From the NCBI RefSeq assembly GCF_022565915.1, contig NZ_JAJOYX010000001.1, positions 434,001-498,000 of the forward strand: a stretch of 64,000 nt of DNA, read 5' to 3'. The notes under the pieces are model-generated. The model was not told the DNA's origin. It saw nothing but the letters and a program-made list of their open reading frames with translations, and did no database searches. Each line of letters opens with the position of its first letter. Position 1 is the first letter of the stretch. A program made the position numbers and the translations under genes. The DNA is from Nesterenkonia sp. LB17. Its GTDB lineage: Bacteria; Actinomycetota; Actinomycetes; Actinomycetales; Micrococcaceae. Below are positions 16,177-24,607 of this stretch, in pieces.

Positions 16177-16706
16177 GCATCGCCATCGCCGTCGGGCTGC
16201 TCACCGCCGCGGCCGTCTATCTGTTCATGCAGCGCGGAATGGTGCGGATCGTGCTGGGCTTCGTCCTGGCCAGCCACGCCGCGAACCTGATGTTCTTCGC
16301 GGCAGGCAACACCGCCTACCGCGGCGTGCCCTATATCGGCTCCGGCGAGCTCGGCGAACAGGCCGACCCGCTGCCGCAGGCCTTCGTGCTGACCGCCATC
16401 GTGATCGCATTCTCCATCACCATGTTCATGGTGACCCTGGCGATCACCACCACCACCGACGACGACACCGAGGACGTCGAGGTCTCGCCGGCCCTGCTGC
16501 TCGCCGCTGACCGCGGCGACACCAACGACGCCGGCTTCTTCGGTCTGACCACGGAGTCCGGCGACATCGTGGTGGAGCGCGGAGAGGACGAGACCGGAGA
16601 CCCCTGGCCGGAGAAGACGCCGGGGACTGCCTCCTCCGCCGAGCCCGGGGCGACAGCGCCTCAGGCGACGGCGCCCACCGAGACCCAGGAGGGAGACGCC
16701 CGATGA
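16173..16706 (+). CDS. mnhC: Mrp antiporter subunit C
   Basis: 177 aa, NuoK-like three-TM subunit: VGLLTAAAVYLFMQRGMVRI, VLGFVLASHAANLMFFAAG and ADPLPQAFVLTAIVIAFSIT, the last being the conserved NuoK/MrpC segment. The C-terminal ~70 residues are acidic and Ala/Thr/Pro rich, longer than in the ~113-aa Bacillus MrpC and probably a disordered cytoplasmic tail. ATGA overlaps on both sides. Confidence 0.93.
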   Translation: MSIAIAVGLLTAAAVYLFMQRGMVRIVLGFVLASHAANLMFFAAGNTAYRGVPYIGSGELGEQADPLPQAFVLTAIVIAFSITMFMVTLAITTTTDDDTEDVEVSPALLLAADRGDTNDAGFFGLTTESGDIVVERGEDETGDPWPEKTPGTASSAEPGATAPQATAPTETQEGDAR

Positions 16707-18307
16707 CCGAGATACTTCCTCCGCTGCTTCCGCTGGCGGTCGGCATACCGCTGCTGCTCGCCGCCGTCGGCGTCATGCTGCGCAAGAAGCGTCTGGCCCG
16801 CCACATGATCAGCCTGGGCACCCTGGCCGCGCTCTTCATCTTCGCGGTGCTGCTGGTGATCGCCACCGGCGACGGGACCGTGCTGGTCCACCAGGTCGGG
16901 CTCTGGGACTACGGGGTCTCGATCCCGTTCGTGGTCGACGCACTCTCCGCGCTGGTGCTGATGATCATGTCGGTGCTGGCCTTCGCCAGCGTGCTCTTCG
17001 CCATGGCCACCCACGAGGCCCGGGCTCGGTTCTTCCACCCCTTCGTGCTGGTGCTCATGGCCGGCGTCTCCGGCGCGCTGATGACCGGAGACATCTTCAA
17101 CCTCTTCGTGTTCATCGAGGTCATGCTGCTTCCGTCCTATGGCCTGCTGGCCATGATGGGCGCCAAGCTCGGCGCCCACGGGGCGCGGATCTATGTCTCG
17201 GTGAACCTGCTGGCCTCCACGCTGCTTCTGGTGGGCATCGCCCTGGTCTACGCGACCGCGGGCACCGTGAACCTGGCGGAGCTGCATGGGGCGGGCAAGG
17301 ATGACCCCGCCGTCGCCCTCGCCGGTGGCGTGGTGCTGACCGCCGTCGCGATCAAGGCCGCGGTCGTGCCGGTCCACGGCTGGCTGACCCGCACCTATGC
17401 GATGACCTCCCCGGCCGTCACCGCGCTGTTCTCCGGGATCCATACCAAGGTCGCGATCTACGTGATCTACCGGATCTACTCGCTGCTCTTCGACGGCGAC
17501 GAGCGCTTCCTCTGGGTGGCTCTGGTGATCACCTCAGCCACCATGCTCATCGGCGTCCTCGGCGCGGTGGGGGAGAAGACCACCCGGTCCATCCTGGTCT
17601 TCCACATGATCAGCCAGATCGGCTACATCTTGATCGGCGTCGGACTGTTCACCCTGCTGGGGCTCACCGCCGCGATCTTCTATCTGCTCCACCACATGAT
17701 CGTGAAGGCCTCGCTCTTCCTCTCCACCGGCGCGATCGAAGAGACCTATGGCACCGGAGAGATCGACAAGCTCGGCGGCATGCTCAAACGTGAGCCGCTG
17801 ATCGCGGTGACCTTCATGGTGGCCGCGCTCTCGCTGGCCGGGCTGCCGCCCTTCTCCGGGTTCGTCGCGAAGTTCGCGATCATCCAGGCCACCTTGGCCG
17901 AATCCCACTACTGGGTGGCCGCCGTGGCGGTGGTGGTCTCGATCTTCACGCTGCTCTCGATGCTGAAGATCTGGACCGGCGTGTTCATGGGGTCAGAGCC
18001 CGACGACCTGCAGGAGCGCGCGCTGACCTATCAGCAGCGCATGCACGGCAAGCGCTACCTGCGGGTGCAGGCGCAGGCCGAGACCCCCACGCTGACCATC
18101 GGACCGCCGACGGCGACCACCACCGCGGTGCTCGCCGGCAAGCAGGCCGTCAAGGTCCCCTTCAAGCTGATCTTCCCGGCGATCCTGCTGGCCGCGATCA
18201 CCCTGTTCTTCGGACTCGGGGCAGAGCTGCTGATGGGCTGGTCGGAGACCGCGGCAGAGAACCTGCTCAACCCATTGGACTATGTGAGGGCGGTGAGCGG
18301 CGCATGA
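16703..18307 (+). CDS. mnhD: Mrp antiporter subunit D
   Basis: 534 aa NuoN/M-like proton-translocating subunit. It shows DIFNLFVFIEVMLLPSYGLL, the conserved Lys region VVLTAVAIKAAVVPVHGWLT, HMISQIGYILIGVG, LHHMIVKASLFLSTGAIEE and SLAGLPPFSGFVAK. A ~60-residue hydrophilic insertion (QERALTYQQRMHGKRY onward) precedes the last TM helices. Starts within the mnhC stop and ends within the mnhE start (ATGA each side). Confidence 0.95.
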   Translation: MTEILPPLLPLAVGIPLLLAAVGVMLRKKRLARHMISLGTLAALFIFAVLLVIATGDGTVLVHQVGLWDYGVSIPFVVDALSALVLMIMSVLAFASVLFAMATHEARARFFHPFVLVLMAGVSGALMTGDIFNLFVFIEVMLLPSYGLLAMMGAKLGAHGARIYVSVNLLASTLLLVGIALVYATAGTVNLAELHGAGKDDPAVALAGGVVLTAVAIKAAVVPVHGWLTRTYAMTSPAVTALFSGIHTKVAIYVIYRIYSLLFDGDERFLWVALVITSATMLIGVLGAVGEKTTRSILVFHMISQIGYILIGVGLFTLLGLTAAIFYLLHHMIVKASLFLSTGAIEETYGTGEIDKLGGMLKREPLIAVTFMVAALSLAGLPPFSGFVAKFAIIQATLAESHYWVAAVAVVVSIFTLLSMLKIWTGVFMGSEPDDLQERALTYQQRMHGKRYLRVQAQAETPTLTIGPPTATTTAVLAGKQAVKVPFKLIFPAILLAAITLFFGLGAELLMGWSETAAENLLNPLDYVRAVSGA

Positions 18308-18711
18308 TGAGCTGGTCATTTCGGATCATCGGATTCCTCTTCTGGTACGCCAAGGAGTTCATCATCTCGAACTACACGGTGACCGCCGAGGTGCTGCGTC
18401 TGCGCGGACGTTCCAAGATGCGGCCCGCGATCATCGCGGTGCCGGCCGCCTCGCGCAGCGACAGCGAGTGGACGATGATCTCCTCGCTGATCACGCTGAC
18501 CCCGGGTACGCTGACCATCACCATCTCCAAGGAGCACGGCATCCTCTACGTGCACGGGATGTTCGTGGAGAGCCGCGAGCAGCTGGTGGCCGAGATCCAG
18601 GAGATGGAGGACCGGCTGCTGCGCGCGATGCGGCGGGTCCCCGGGGACCTGAGCCGTCCGACCCAGCTTCCGGTGGTCCGTCCGCTGGATGAGGCAGGTG
18701 AGAGCCGATGA
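18304..18711 (+). CDS. mnhE: Mrp antiporter subunit E
   Basis: 135 aa. MrpE has N-terminal TM segment(s) and a cytoplasmic domain; here FRIIGFLFWYAKEFIISNYT is membrane-associated, followed by LRLRGRSKMRPAIIAVP and the family core SLITLTPGTLTITISKE and LYVHGMFV. Typical MrpE proteins are ~160 aa with two TM helices; this one is shorter at the N-terminus. ATGA overlaps at both ends. Confidence 0.93.
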   Translation: MMSWSFRIIGFLFWYAKEFIISNYTVTAEVLRLRGRSKMRPAIIAVPAASRSDSEWTMISSLITLTPGTLTITISKEHGILYVHGMFVESREQLVAEIQEMEDRLLRAMRRVPGDLSRPTQLPVVRPLDEAGESR

Positions 18712-18974
18712 TCTCCGAATGGACTCTCGAGGTCGCGCTGATCCTGCTGGCCATCGGCATGGTCATCGCCGCCGTGCGCGGGCTGATCGGCCCACGCACC
18801 ATGGACCGGGCTGTGGCCGCAGACCTGATCTTCTTCGCGACCATCGGCTTCGTCGCCCTGATCGGACTGCGCACCAATATCGAGGCGCTCTTCGACATCA
18901 TCCTCATCGCCACGCTGCTGGGCTTCATGGCGGCGCTGTCGATGGCACGACTCGGATCAGGAGGTCGCCGCTGA
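18708..18974 (+). CDS. mnhF: Mrp antiporter subunit F
   Basis: 88 aa, three predicted TM helices: LEVALILLAIGMVIAAVRGL, VAADLIFFATIGFVALIGL and LFDIILIATLLGFMAALSMA. The GPRTMDRAVAADLI loop carries the family GPxxxDRxxAxD motif with its conserved Asp. Translationally coupled to mnhE (ATGA) and mnhG (TGATG). Confidence 0.94.
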   Translation: MISEWTLEVALILLAIGMVIAAVRGLIGPRTMDRAVAADLIFFATIGFVALIGLRTNIEALFDIILIATLLGFMAALSMARLGSGGRR

Positions 18975-19333
18975 TGGAACCGGATCACATCGCCGACATC
19001 TTCGGCCTGGTGTTCATCTTCGTGGGCATCGCCACGATCGTCATCTCCGCGATCGGGCTGTTCAAGCTGCCCGATCTCTACCTGCGCGCCTCGGCGGTGG
19101 GCACCTCCGCGGGACTGGGGGTGGCGTCCATCGTCTTCGGCGCGCTGCTGATGGATTTCAGCGGACTGAACCTGGTCAAAGCGATCATCGCGATCGTCGC
19201 GCAGCTGCTCACCTCGGCAGTGGGATCCATGGCCATCGCCAGGGCTGGATACCTCAACAACGCCCTGCCCGCTCCGATCACACATATCGACGAGCTGGCT
19301 ATGACCAGACGTGAGGTGTCAGGGGGTCGTTGA
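18974..19333 (+). CDS. mnhG: Mrp antiporter subunit G
   Basis: 119 aa, last gene of the operon. Three TM helices; the family signature GLFKLPDLYLRASAVGTSAG and the LTSAVGSMAIARAGYLNN segment are present. ATG 18974 shares a base with the mnhF stop. A short charged C-terminus (MTRREVSGGR) follows. With mnhA(B)-C-D-E-F all essential Mrp subunits are encoded. Confidence 0.93.
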   Translation: MEPDHIADIFGLVFIFVGIATIVISAIGLFKLPDLYLRASAVGTSAGLGVASIVFGALLMDFSGLNLVKAIIAIVAQLLTSAVGSMAIARAGYLNNALPAPITHIDELAMTRREVSGGR

Positions 19334-19337
19334 ACAG

Positions 19338-19366
19338 TTGGTCCTGAGGTCACATGCCGATAGTTT
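19338..19366 (+). promoter_or_regulatory. Leaderless promoter of brkB-family gene
   Basis: -35 TTGGTC (19338-19343), 17-nt spacer, -10 TAGTTT (19361-19366), then six bases before ATG 19373. No Shine-Dalgarno. The best complete example of the leaderless pattern. Confidence 0.65.
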
Positions 19367-19372
19367 GAGTCC

Positions 19373-20644
19373 ATGAGCGCTCATTCCGACCCGCAGGGTC
19401 ACCCCAAGAATTCCAACCCGGCAGGCCGCGCGGCTGGTGCCCTGAAGGCCCATCGTGCACCCCGGCACCAGATCGAGGACGGGGGCCGCTCCGGTGCCAC
19501 CGTGCACCAGGGTGACCAGCTGCGCGTCGGCACCCTCTCCGCGGCGGCGGACCAGCCGTTCATGGTCAAGAACCGCCAGCGTGAGGACTTCGAGGAGTCC
19601 ATCTCCGGGGACAGCGAGGACCACAAGACGTCCTCCCCGGTGAAGCTGACCGGCACCACCTGGAAGTACAGCGCCAAGCGGACCCTCACGGAGTTCGGTC
19701 GCGACAGCTGCACGGATCTTGCCGCAGGGCTGACCTACTACACGGTGCTCTCGGTCTTTCCGGCGCTGATCGCGCTGGTCTCGCTGATGTCATTCGTCGG
19801 CGAGGGCGAACGGACCCAGGAATTCCTGCTCTCCACCGCCGCGCAGATGCTCGAGTCCGACACCATGGAGCAGATCAGACCGGCCATCGAAGCCATCACG
19901 AGCGTGGAGGGTGCAGGTATCGGGCTGGCGCTCGGCCTGCTCACCGCGCTGTGGACCGCCTCGAACTACGTCAACGCCTTCTCCCGGTCGATGAACCGGG
20001 TCTACGAGGTGGAAGAGGGCCGCTCGCTGCTGAAGCTGCGTCCGATCTTCTACCTGGTCACCGCGGGGCTTCTCGTGCTGGTGGCCACCGCGGTCTTCCT
20101 GCTCCTGATCTCGGGGCCCATCGCCCGGGCGGTGGGGGACACCGTGGGGCTCGGCGAGACCGCCGTGACGATCTTCAACTGGGCCACCTATCCCGCGCTG
20201 CTGATCGTGGCTGTGATCTGCATCGCGATGCTCTATCACGTCACGCCGAATCTGCGTCAGCCCGGGGTCCGCTGGATCTCCGCCGGCGCCGTGCTGGCCA
20301 TCTTGGTCATGGTGCTCGCGACTGCTGCGGTGTTCTTCTATGTGTCGAACTTCGGGAACTACGAGGCCACCTACGGCGCGCTGGCAGGCGTCATCATCTT
20401 CCTGATCTGGGTCTACATCATGAACCTGGTGCTGCTGCTGGGCGCCGAGTTCGACTCCGAACTGGAACGCGGACGCCAGCTGCAGAGCGGCATCGAGGCC
20501 GAGCGCACCATCATGCTTCCACCCCGGGACATGGGCACCGCAGAGAAGAAGTCCAAGAAGTATGAGGACCTCGTGGCGCAGGGCCAGGCGCTGCGCATGA
20601 CTCAGGGTGAGACCTCCGATCCCGAGGCCTCCTGGCGGCGCTGA
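19373..20644 (+). CDS. YihY/BrkB-family membrane protein
   Basis: 423 aa. An unusually long charged N-terminal extension (~100 residues) precedes the six-TM YihY/BrkB core: DLAAGLTYYTVLSVFPALIA (signature), LLTALWTASNYVNAFSRSMN, VYEVEEGRSLLKLRP, YHVTPNLRQPGVRWISAGA, NYEATYGALAGVIIFLIWVY and LVLLLGAEFDSEL. The family was once called ribonuclease BN but is an inner-membrane protein of unknown (possibly transport) function. The C-terminal ~50 residues are charged. Monocistronic. Confidence 0.9.
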   Translation: MSAHSDPQGHPKNSNPAGRAAGALKAHRAPRHQIEDGGRSGATVHQGDQLRVGTLSAAADQPFMVKNRQREDFEESISGDSEDHKTSSPVKLTGTTWKYSAKRTLTEFGRDSCTDLAAGLTYYTVLSVFPALIALVSLMSFVGEGERTQEFLLSTAAQMLESDTMEQIRPAIEAITSVEGAGIGLALGLLTALWTASNYVNAFSRSMNRVYEVEEGRSLLKLRPIFYLVTAGLLVLVATAVFLLLISGPIARAVGDTVGLGETAVTIFNWATYPALLIVAVICIAMLYHVTPNLRQPGVRWISAGAVLAILVMVLATAAVFFYVSNFGNYEATYGALAGVIIFLIWVYIMNLVLLLGAEFDSELERGRQLQSGIEAERTIMLPPRDMGTAEKKSKKYEDLVAQGQALRMTQGETSDPEASWRR

Positions 20645-21103
20645 GCACCACACCCGGCACAGCGACGTAACACTCTGACTTATTCGCAGGTCAGCCCCCG
20701 TTACCAATGAGTAGCAGAAGTCTGATCCGAATGTTGCTTACGTGTTTCAAGCGGCAAAGTGGCGCTCCTCACATAACGTGCGGACATGTGACCGCCTGGT
20801 AACTCCCGTGCGATTCCCTGGGCGGAATCGCACGGGAGTTTCTCTGTCTCCAGGTGGCCGTTGCATGTTTCACACATGTTTTCGCGGATTGATCGGACGC
20901 AGAATCGAGCCGTGATCTGGGTCATATCTCAGTCGGTTGAGTCGGGTAACGATTCCATCACACGCATTGAAATGGCCAACCGGCCGGTCGTGCCGACCGT
21001 AGTCTGGTTCGCACATTGAACCGGTGTTAGATGGGTCACCTTCTCGAGGGATGAGGGGAAGAAATCGCGCCGGTCACATCGCATTGAAGGATGAGGAGCA
21101 ACT
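20645..21103. other. 459-bp intergenic region between brkB-family gene and ABC cluster
   Basis: No convincing coding frame. It holds a perfect 17-bp hairpin (20801-20840) in its centre and the leader of the first solute-binding protein (GAGGAG before GTG 21104). Less GC-rich than its surroundings. No recognised riboswitch. Confidence 0.6.
20801..20842 (+). terminator. Perfect 17-bp hairpin, probable terminator
   Basis: Arms 20801-20817 and 20824-20840 are perfectly complementary (aactcccgtgcgattcc), with loop ctgggc, followed by TCTCTGTCTC. It lies 156 nt after the brkB stop and ~260 nt before the next gene. The T-tract is imperfect; it could terminate readthrough from the left or end a small RNA. 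Confidence 0.65.
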
Positions 21104-22942
21104 GTGAAACTGAGGAAACTCTCTGCGGCGACGGCCATTCTGGCCACCGGCGCACTCGTGCTCTCCGGCTGCACCCCCGGAGGCGACAACGACGACGCCG
21201 AGGCTGAAGAAACGTCCAACGGCGAAAATGGCGGCAACACCGACGCGATCACCGCGGAGGGGCAGCAGTTCACCACCGAGCCGGAGGACACCGGCAAGGC
21301 AGACACCAGTGACCTGGAGACCATGGATGACGAGATCTCGGTCTCCATCGGTGAGACCGAGTTCATCAGCTACCAGGGGTTCACCCCGGAGACCTACAGC
21401 ACGTACAACTCCGTCGTGGTCAACCGACTCTTCGACGGCTTCGGCTACTGGGGCACCGACAACGTCTGGTACCCCAATGAGGACTTCGGCTCCTACGAGG
21501 TCACCAGCGAGGATCCCTTCACCGTGGAATACACCATCGGAGAGGATGTCAGCTGGTCAGACGGCACACCGGTGACCGTCGCGGACTACGTGCTCGACTG
21601 GGCGTATCAGAACGCCGAGCTCACCAACTCCGATGATGAGCCGCTCTTCAACGGCATCTCCCAGACCTACGGCGAACGCGTGCTCGAAGGCCCCCAGGGT
21701 GACCCCGAGGGCAAGACCTTCACCATCGAGTACACCGAGCCCTTTGCCGACTGGGAGATCCTGGTGGGCTCGGCGCTGCCGGCTCACGTCGTCGCAGAGC
21801 AGAGTGACATGGAGCTCGATGAGCTGGTCACCGCGGTGCGCGAGGCTGACACCGAGGCGCTGGAACCGGCAGCTGAGTTCTGGAACGACGGCTGGTTTAC
21901 CGACCCAGGTGAGTTCCCCGATGAGGAGCTCATTCCCGTGACGGGCCCCTACAAGCTGGACAACTGGCAGGCCGGGGAGTCACTGACCATCACTGCGAAC
22001 GAGGAGTACTGGGGCAGCGCGCCGGGCACCGAGCGCATCGTCTACCGCTTCGTCAACGACGGCCAGCACGTCCAGGCCCTGGAGAACGGCGACCTCAACA
22101 TCGCCCGTCCGCAGGCCACCGTCGACACCCGCGGCCAGCTCGAGCGTCTCGAAGATGACTTCGTGCTGCACGAGGGTGAGGCCGCCACCTGGGAGCACCT
22201 TGACTTCAACTTCAACGACGGTGCCTTCAGCGACAGCCTCGAACTGCGGGAGGCCTTCGCGATGTGCGTGCCCCGCCAGCAGATCGTCAGCAACCTGATC
22301 GAGCCGGTCAACCCCGAGGCCTCGGTGCTCAACGCCCGCGAGTCGCTGAGCTTCGAGGAGAACTACGAGGAGATCGTCTCCGAGAGCTATGAGGGCACCT
22401 ACGACGAGGTCGATGTCGAAGGCGCCCGCGAGATCCTCGAGGCTGAGGACGCCGTCGGCACCGAGGTGCGCATCGGCTACGCCGGACCGAACCCGCGTCG
22501 CACGGACACCGTCGCCGAGATCCAGGCCTCCTGTGATGAAGCAGGCTTCGAGATCGTCGACGAGGGAAGCGAGGACTTCTTCGCTCCGGGCGGTGCCCTG
22601 GAGACCGGTGACTACGAGGTTGCGCTCTTCGCCTGGGCCGGTTCGGGCCAGGTCGTCTCGGGGCAGAACATCTACTCCACCGATCGCCCGCAGAACTACG
22701 GCGGCTACTCCAACGAGACCGTGGACGACCTGTTCAACCAGCTCGCGACGACTGAGGATGCCGACGAGCAGCAGGAGATCATCATCGGAATCGAGCAGGA
22801 GCTCTGGGGCGACCTGTTCGGGATCCCGCTCTACGTGCACCCGCAGCTCTCCGGCTCGGACATCACGATCAGCAACGTCCGCGACACCGCGTCGCAGGAC
22901 CAGATCATGTGGAACGCCGAGCAGTGGCAGCGCGCCGAGTGA
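21104..22942 (+). CDS. ABC transporter family-5 solute-binding lipoprotein (peptide/opine type)
   Basis: 612 aa. Signal sequence with lipobox VLSGC (Cys 23), then an acidic Asn/Glu-rich linker and the SBP_bac_5 domain: YNSVVVNRLFDGFGYWG, WSDGTPVTVADYVLDW, PVTGPYKLDNWQAGESLTI, DGQHVQALENGDLNI, LREAFAMCVPRQQIV. It captures oligopeptides or similar ligands for the permeases that follow. Starts at GTG 21104 with GAGGAG five nt upstream. Separated from the permease genes by a strong hairpin, as expected if the binding protein is made in excess. Confidence 0.9.
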   Translation: MKLRKLSAATAILATGALVLSGCTPGGDNDDAEAEETSNGENGGNTDAITAEGQQFTTEPEDTGKADTSDLETMDDEISVSIGETEFISYQGFTPETYSTYNSVVVNRLFDGFGYWGTDNVWYPNEDFGSYEVTSEDPFTVEYTIGEDVSWSDGTPVTVADYVLDWAYQNAELTNSDDEPLFNGISQTYGERVLEGPQGDPEGKTFTIEYTEPFADWEILVGSALPAHVVAEQSDMELDELVTAVREADTEALEPAAEFWNDGWFTDPGEFPDEELIPVTGPYKLDNWQAGESLTITANEEYWGSAPGTERIVYRFVNDGQHVQALENGDLNIARPQATVDTRGQLERLEDDFVLHEGEAATWEHLDFNFNDGAFSDSLELREAFAMCVPRQQIVSNLIEPVNPEASVLNARESLSFEENYEEIVSESYEGTYDEVDVEGAREILEAEDAVGTEVRIGYAGPNPRRTDTVAEIQASCDEAGFEIVDEGSEDFFAPGGALETGDYEVALFAWAGSGQVVSGQNIYSTDRPQNYGGYSNETVDDLFNQLATTEDADEQQEIIIGIEQELWGDLFGIPLYVHPQLSGSDITISNVRDTASQDQIMWNAEQWQRAE

Positions 22943-22999
22943 TCTCAGCAGTCCGCAGGTCCCTCTCCGCTGAGCACCTCAGCTGATCAGGACCATCGA

Positions 23000-23053
23000 C
23001 ATCAGTGGGGTTCGATCCGGAAGAACTCCGGATCGAACCCCACTGATGCTTCC
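23000..23053 (+). terminator. 22-bp perfect stem-loop between binding protein and permease genes
   Basis: Arm 23000-23021 and arm 23027-23048 are perfectly complementary with a 5-nt loop (agaac), ending 36 nt before the permease start. The trailing sequence is CTTCCCCC, not a T-tract. Likely a 3'-end stabiliser or partial terminator that lowers expression of the downstream genes relative to the binding protein. Confidence 0.7.
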
Positions 23054-23083
23054 CCCACAGCTCGTGGAAGGTACAACCACCCC

Positions 23084-24607
23084 GTGTACAGCTATGTTCT
23101 GAAACGACTCCTCAGCGCCATCGCGGTGCTCTTCGGCGCCTCCCTGCTCGTCTTCGTCCTGGTGATCAACTCCGGTGATCCGCTCCTGGAGCTGCGCGAG
23201 TCCAATGCCGACAACGTCGAATTCCTGATCCAGCAGCGCATCGACTTCATGAACCTGGATCAGCCCTGGTACTCCAGGTACTGGATCTGGCTCTCCGGGA
23301 TCGCCGGCTGCGCCGTCGGCGCCTGCGACTTCGGCACCAATATGAGCGGACAGGATGTCGGCGCCATGGTGGCGAACTCGGCGTCCTCCACGCTGCGCCT
23401 GGTCTTCCTGGCCACCATCCTCTCGATCATCATCGGCATCCTCACCGGCATCGTCACCGCGATCCGGCAGTACTCCTCCCTGGACTACGCGGTCTCGTTC
23501 TTCGTCTTCCTCTTCTTCTCGCTCCCGGTATTCTGGGCCGCGGTGCTGGCCAAGGACTGGATGGGCATCACCTACAACAACTGGCTGCGTGAACCACACT
23601 TCAGCTGGACGCAGATCTTCATGGTCGCGGCGGTCGCCGCGATCCTGGTGCCGCTGATCATCGGCGGCTCCGCCCGGCGGCGGCTGCTCACCGGTGCGGT
23701 GATGTTCGGCTTCGTGATGATCGCCATGCCGCTGCTGGACTCGTTGAACTACGCCCGAGAGCCCCGGCTCGGCCCCGCGCTGATCACGCTTCTGGGCATC
23801 GGACTCGCCTTCGGTCTGACCGCCCTGCTCTCCGGACTGAGGAACCGCAGCGTGCTGTACTCGGCGCTCACCGTGGTCGGGCTCGGCCTGGTCTCCTACT
23901 ACGCCACCTTCTGGCTGCTGATCGACCCTCCGGGCGGCTGGCTGAGCATCGTCGGCCTCTTCGTGGTCACCATCGCCGTCGCCGTGCTCGTGGGTCGAAC
24001 CATGGGCGGCCACGCGAAGGGGCAGGCTGTGGCGGTCAGCGTGATCACCGCCTCGCTCTTCGCAGTCATGGTGCTGCTGGACCACTTCATGCGGGCCTGG
24101 CCCGAATTCCTGGGCATGAAGCCCCGTCCGATCGCCACGATCGGCTCATCCTCGCCGAACTTCAGCGGGGACTTCTGGCAGGTCTCCCTGGACCAGGGCA
24201 CTCAGCTGATCCTGCCCACCACGATCCTGATGCTGGTCTCGGTGGCCACCTACACCCGGTACACCCGCAGCTCCATGCTGGAGGCCGTCAACCAGGACTA
24301 CATCCGCACCGCACGCGCCAAGGGCGTCAACGAGCGCACCGTCGTCTTCAAACACGCCTTCCGCAACTCGATGATCCCGCTGACCACGATCGTGGCCTTC
24401 GACTTCGCCGGGCTGATCGGCGGCGCCGTCGTCGTCGAGCAGGTCTTCGGCTGGTCCGGCATGGGAAACATGTTCGTGACCGGCCTGAGCAACGCCGACC
24501 CCGCGCCCGTCATGGCGTTCACCCTCATCACCGGCGCCGCAGCGGTGCTGTTCAACCTGATTGCGGACCTCACGTATGCGGTCCTGGATCCGAGGATTAG
24601 AGTATGA
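23084..24607 (+). CDS. DppB-type ABC transporter permease, enlarged
   Basis: 507 aa, versus about 310-340 for typical DppB/OppB. N-terminal MYSYVLKRLLSAIAVLFGAS, periplasmic region and TM2-3 are typical; the C-terminal part with the EAA loop (EAVNQDYIRTARAKGVNE) and PLTTIVAFDFAGLIGGAVVVEQVFG is also typical. Between them (~175-345) lies an extra hydrophobic block of several predicted TM helices. GTG start; GGAAGG ~12 nt upstream. Overlaps the next permease by 4 bases. Confidence 0.9.
   Translation: MYSYVLKRLLSAIAVLFGASLLVFVLVINSGDPLLELRESNADNVEFLIQQRIDFMNLDQPWYSRYWIWLSGIAGCAVGACDFGTNMSGQDVGAMVANSASSTLRLVFLATILSIIIGILTGIVTAIRQYSSLDYAVSFFVFLFFSLPVFWAAVLAKDWMGITYNNWLREPHFSWTQIFMVAAVAAILVPLIIGGSARRRLLTGAVMFGFVMIAMPLLDSLNYAREPRLGPALITLLGIGLAFGLTALLSGLRNRSVLYSALTVVGLGLVSYYATFWLLIDPPGGWLSIVGLFVVTIAVAVLVGRTMGGHAKGQAVAVSVITASLFAVMVLLDHFMRAWPEFLGMKPRPIATIGSSSPNFSGDFWQVSLDQGTQLILPTTILMLVSVATYTRYTRSSMLEAVNQDYIRTARAKGVNERTVVFKHAFRNSMIPLTTIVAFDFAGLIGGAVVVEQVFGWSGMGNMFVTGLSNADPAPVMAFTLITGAAAVLFNLIADLTYAVLDPRIRV

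Noticed and set aside
16661-17443. 260-codon minus-strand open frame inside mnhC/mnhD
   Set aside because: It is antisense to a well-conserved subunit gene, its product is His/Gln/Gly-rich as expected from GC-biased shadow frames, and it has no ribosome site or motif.
20701-20925. Small Cys-containing minus-strand frame in the 459-bp intergenic gap
   Set aside because: It passes through the perfect hairpin, lacks a ribosome site, and shows no coding bias.
22979-24085. 368-codon minus-strand open frame over the first permease gene
   Set aside because: Antisense to the permease; low-complexity His/Asp/Gly composition and no recognisable domain.
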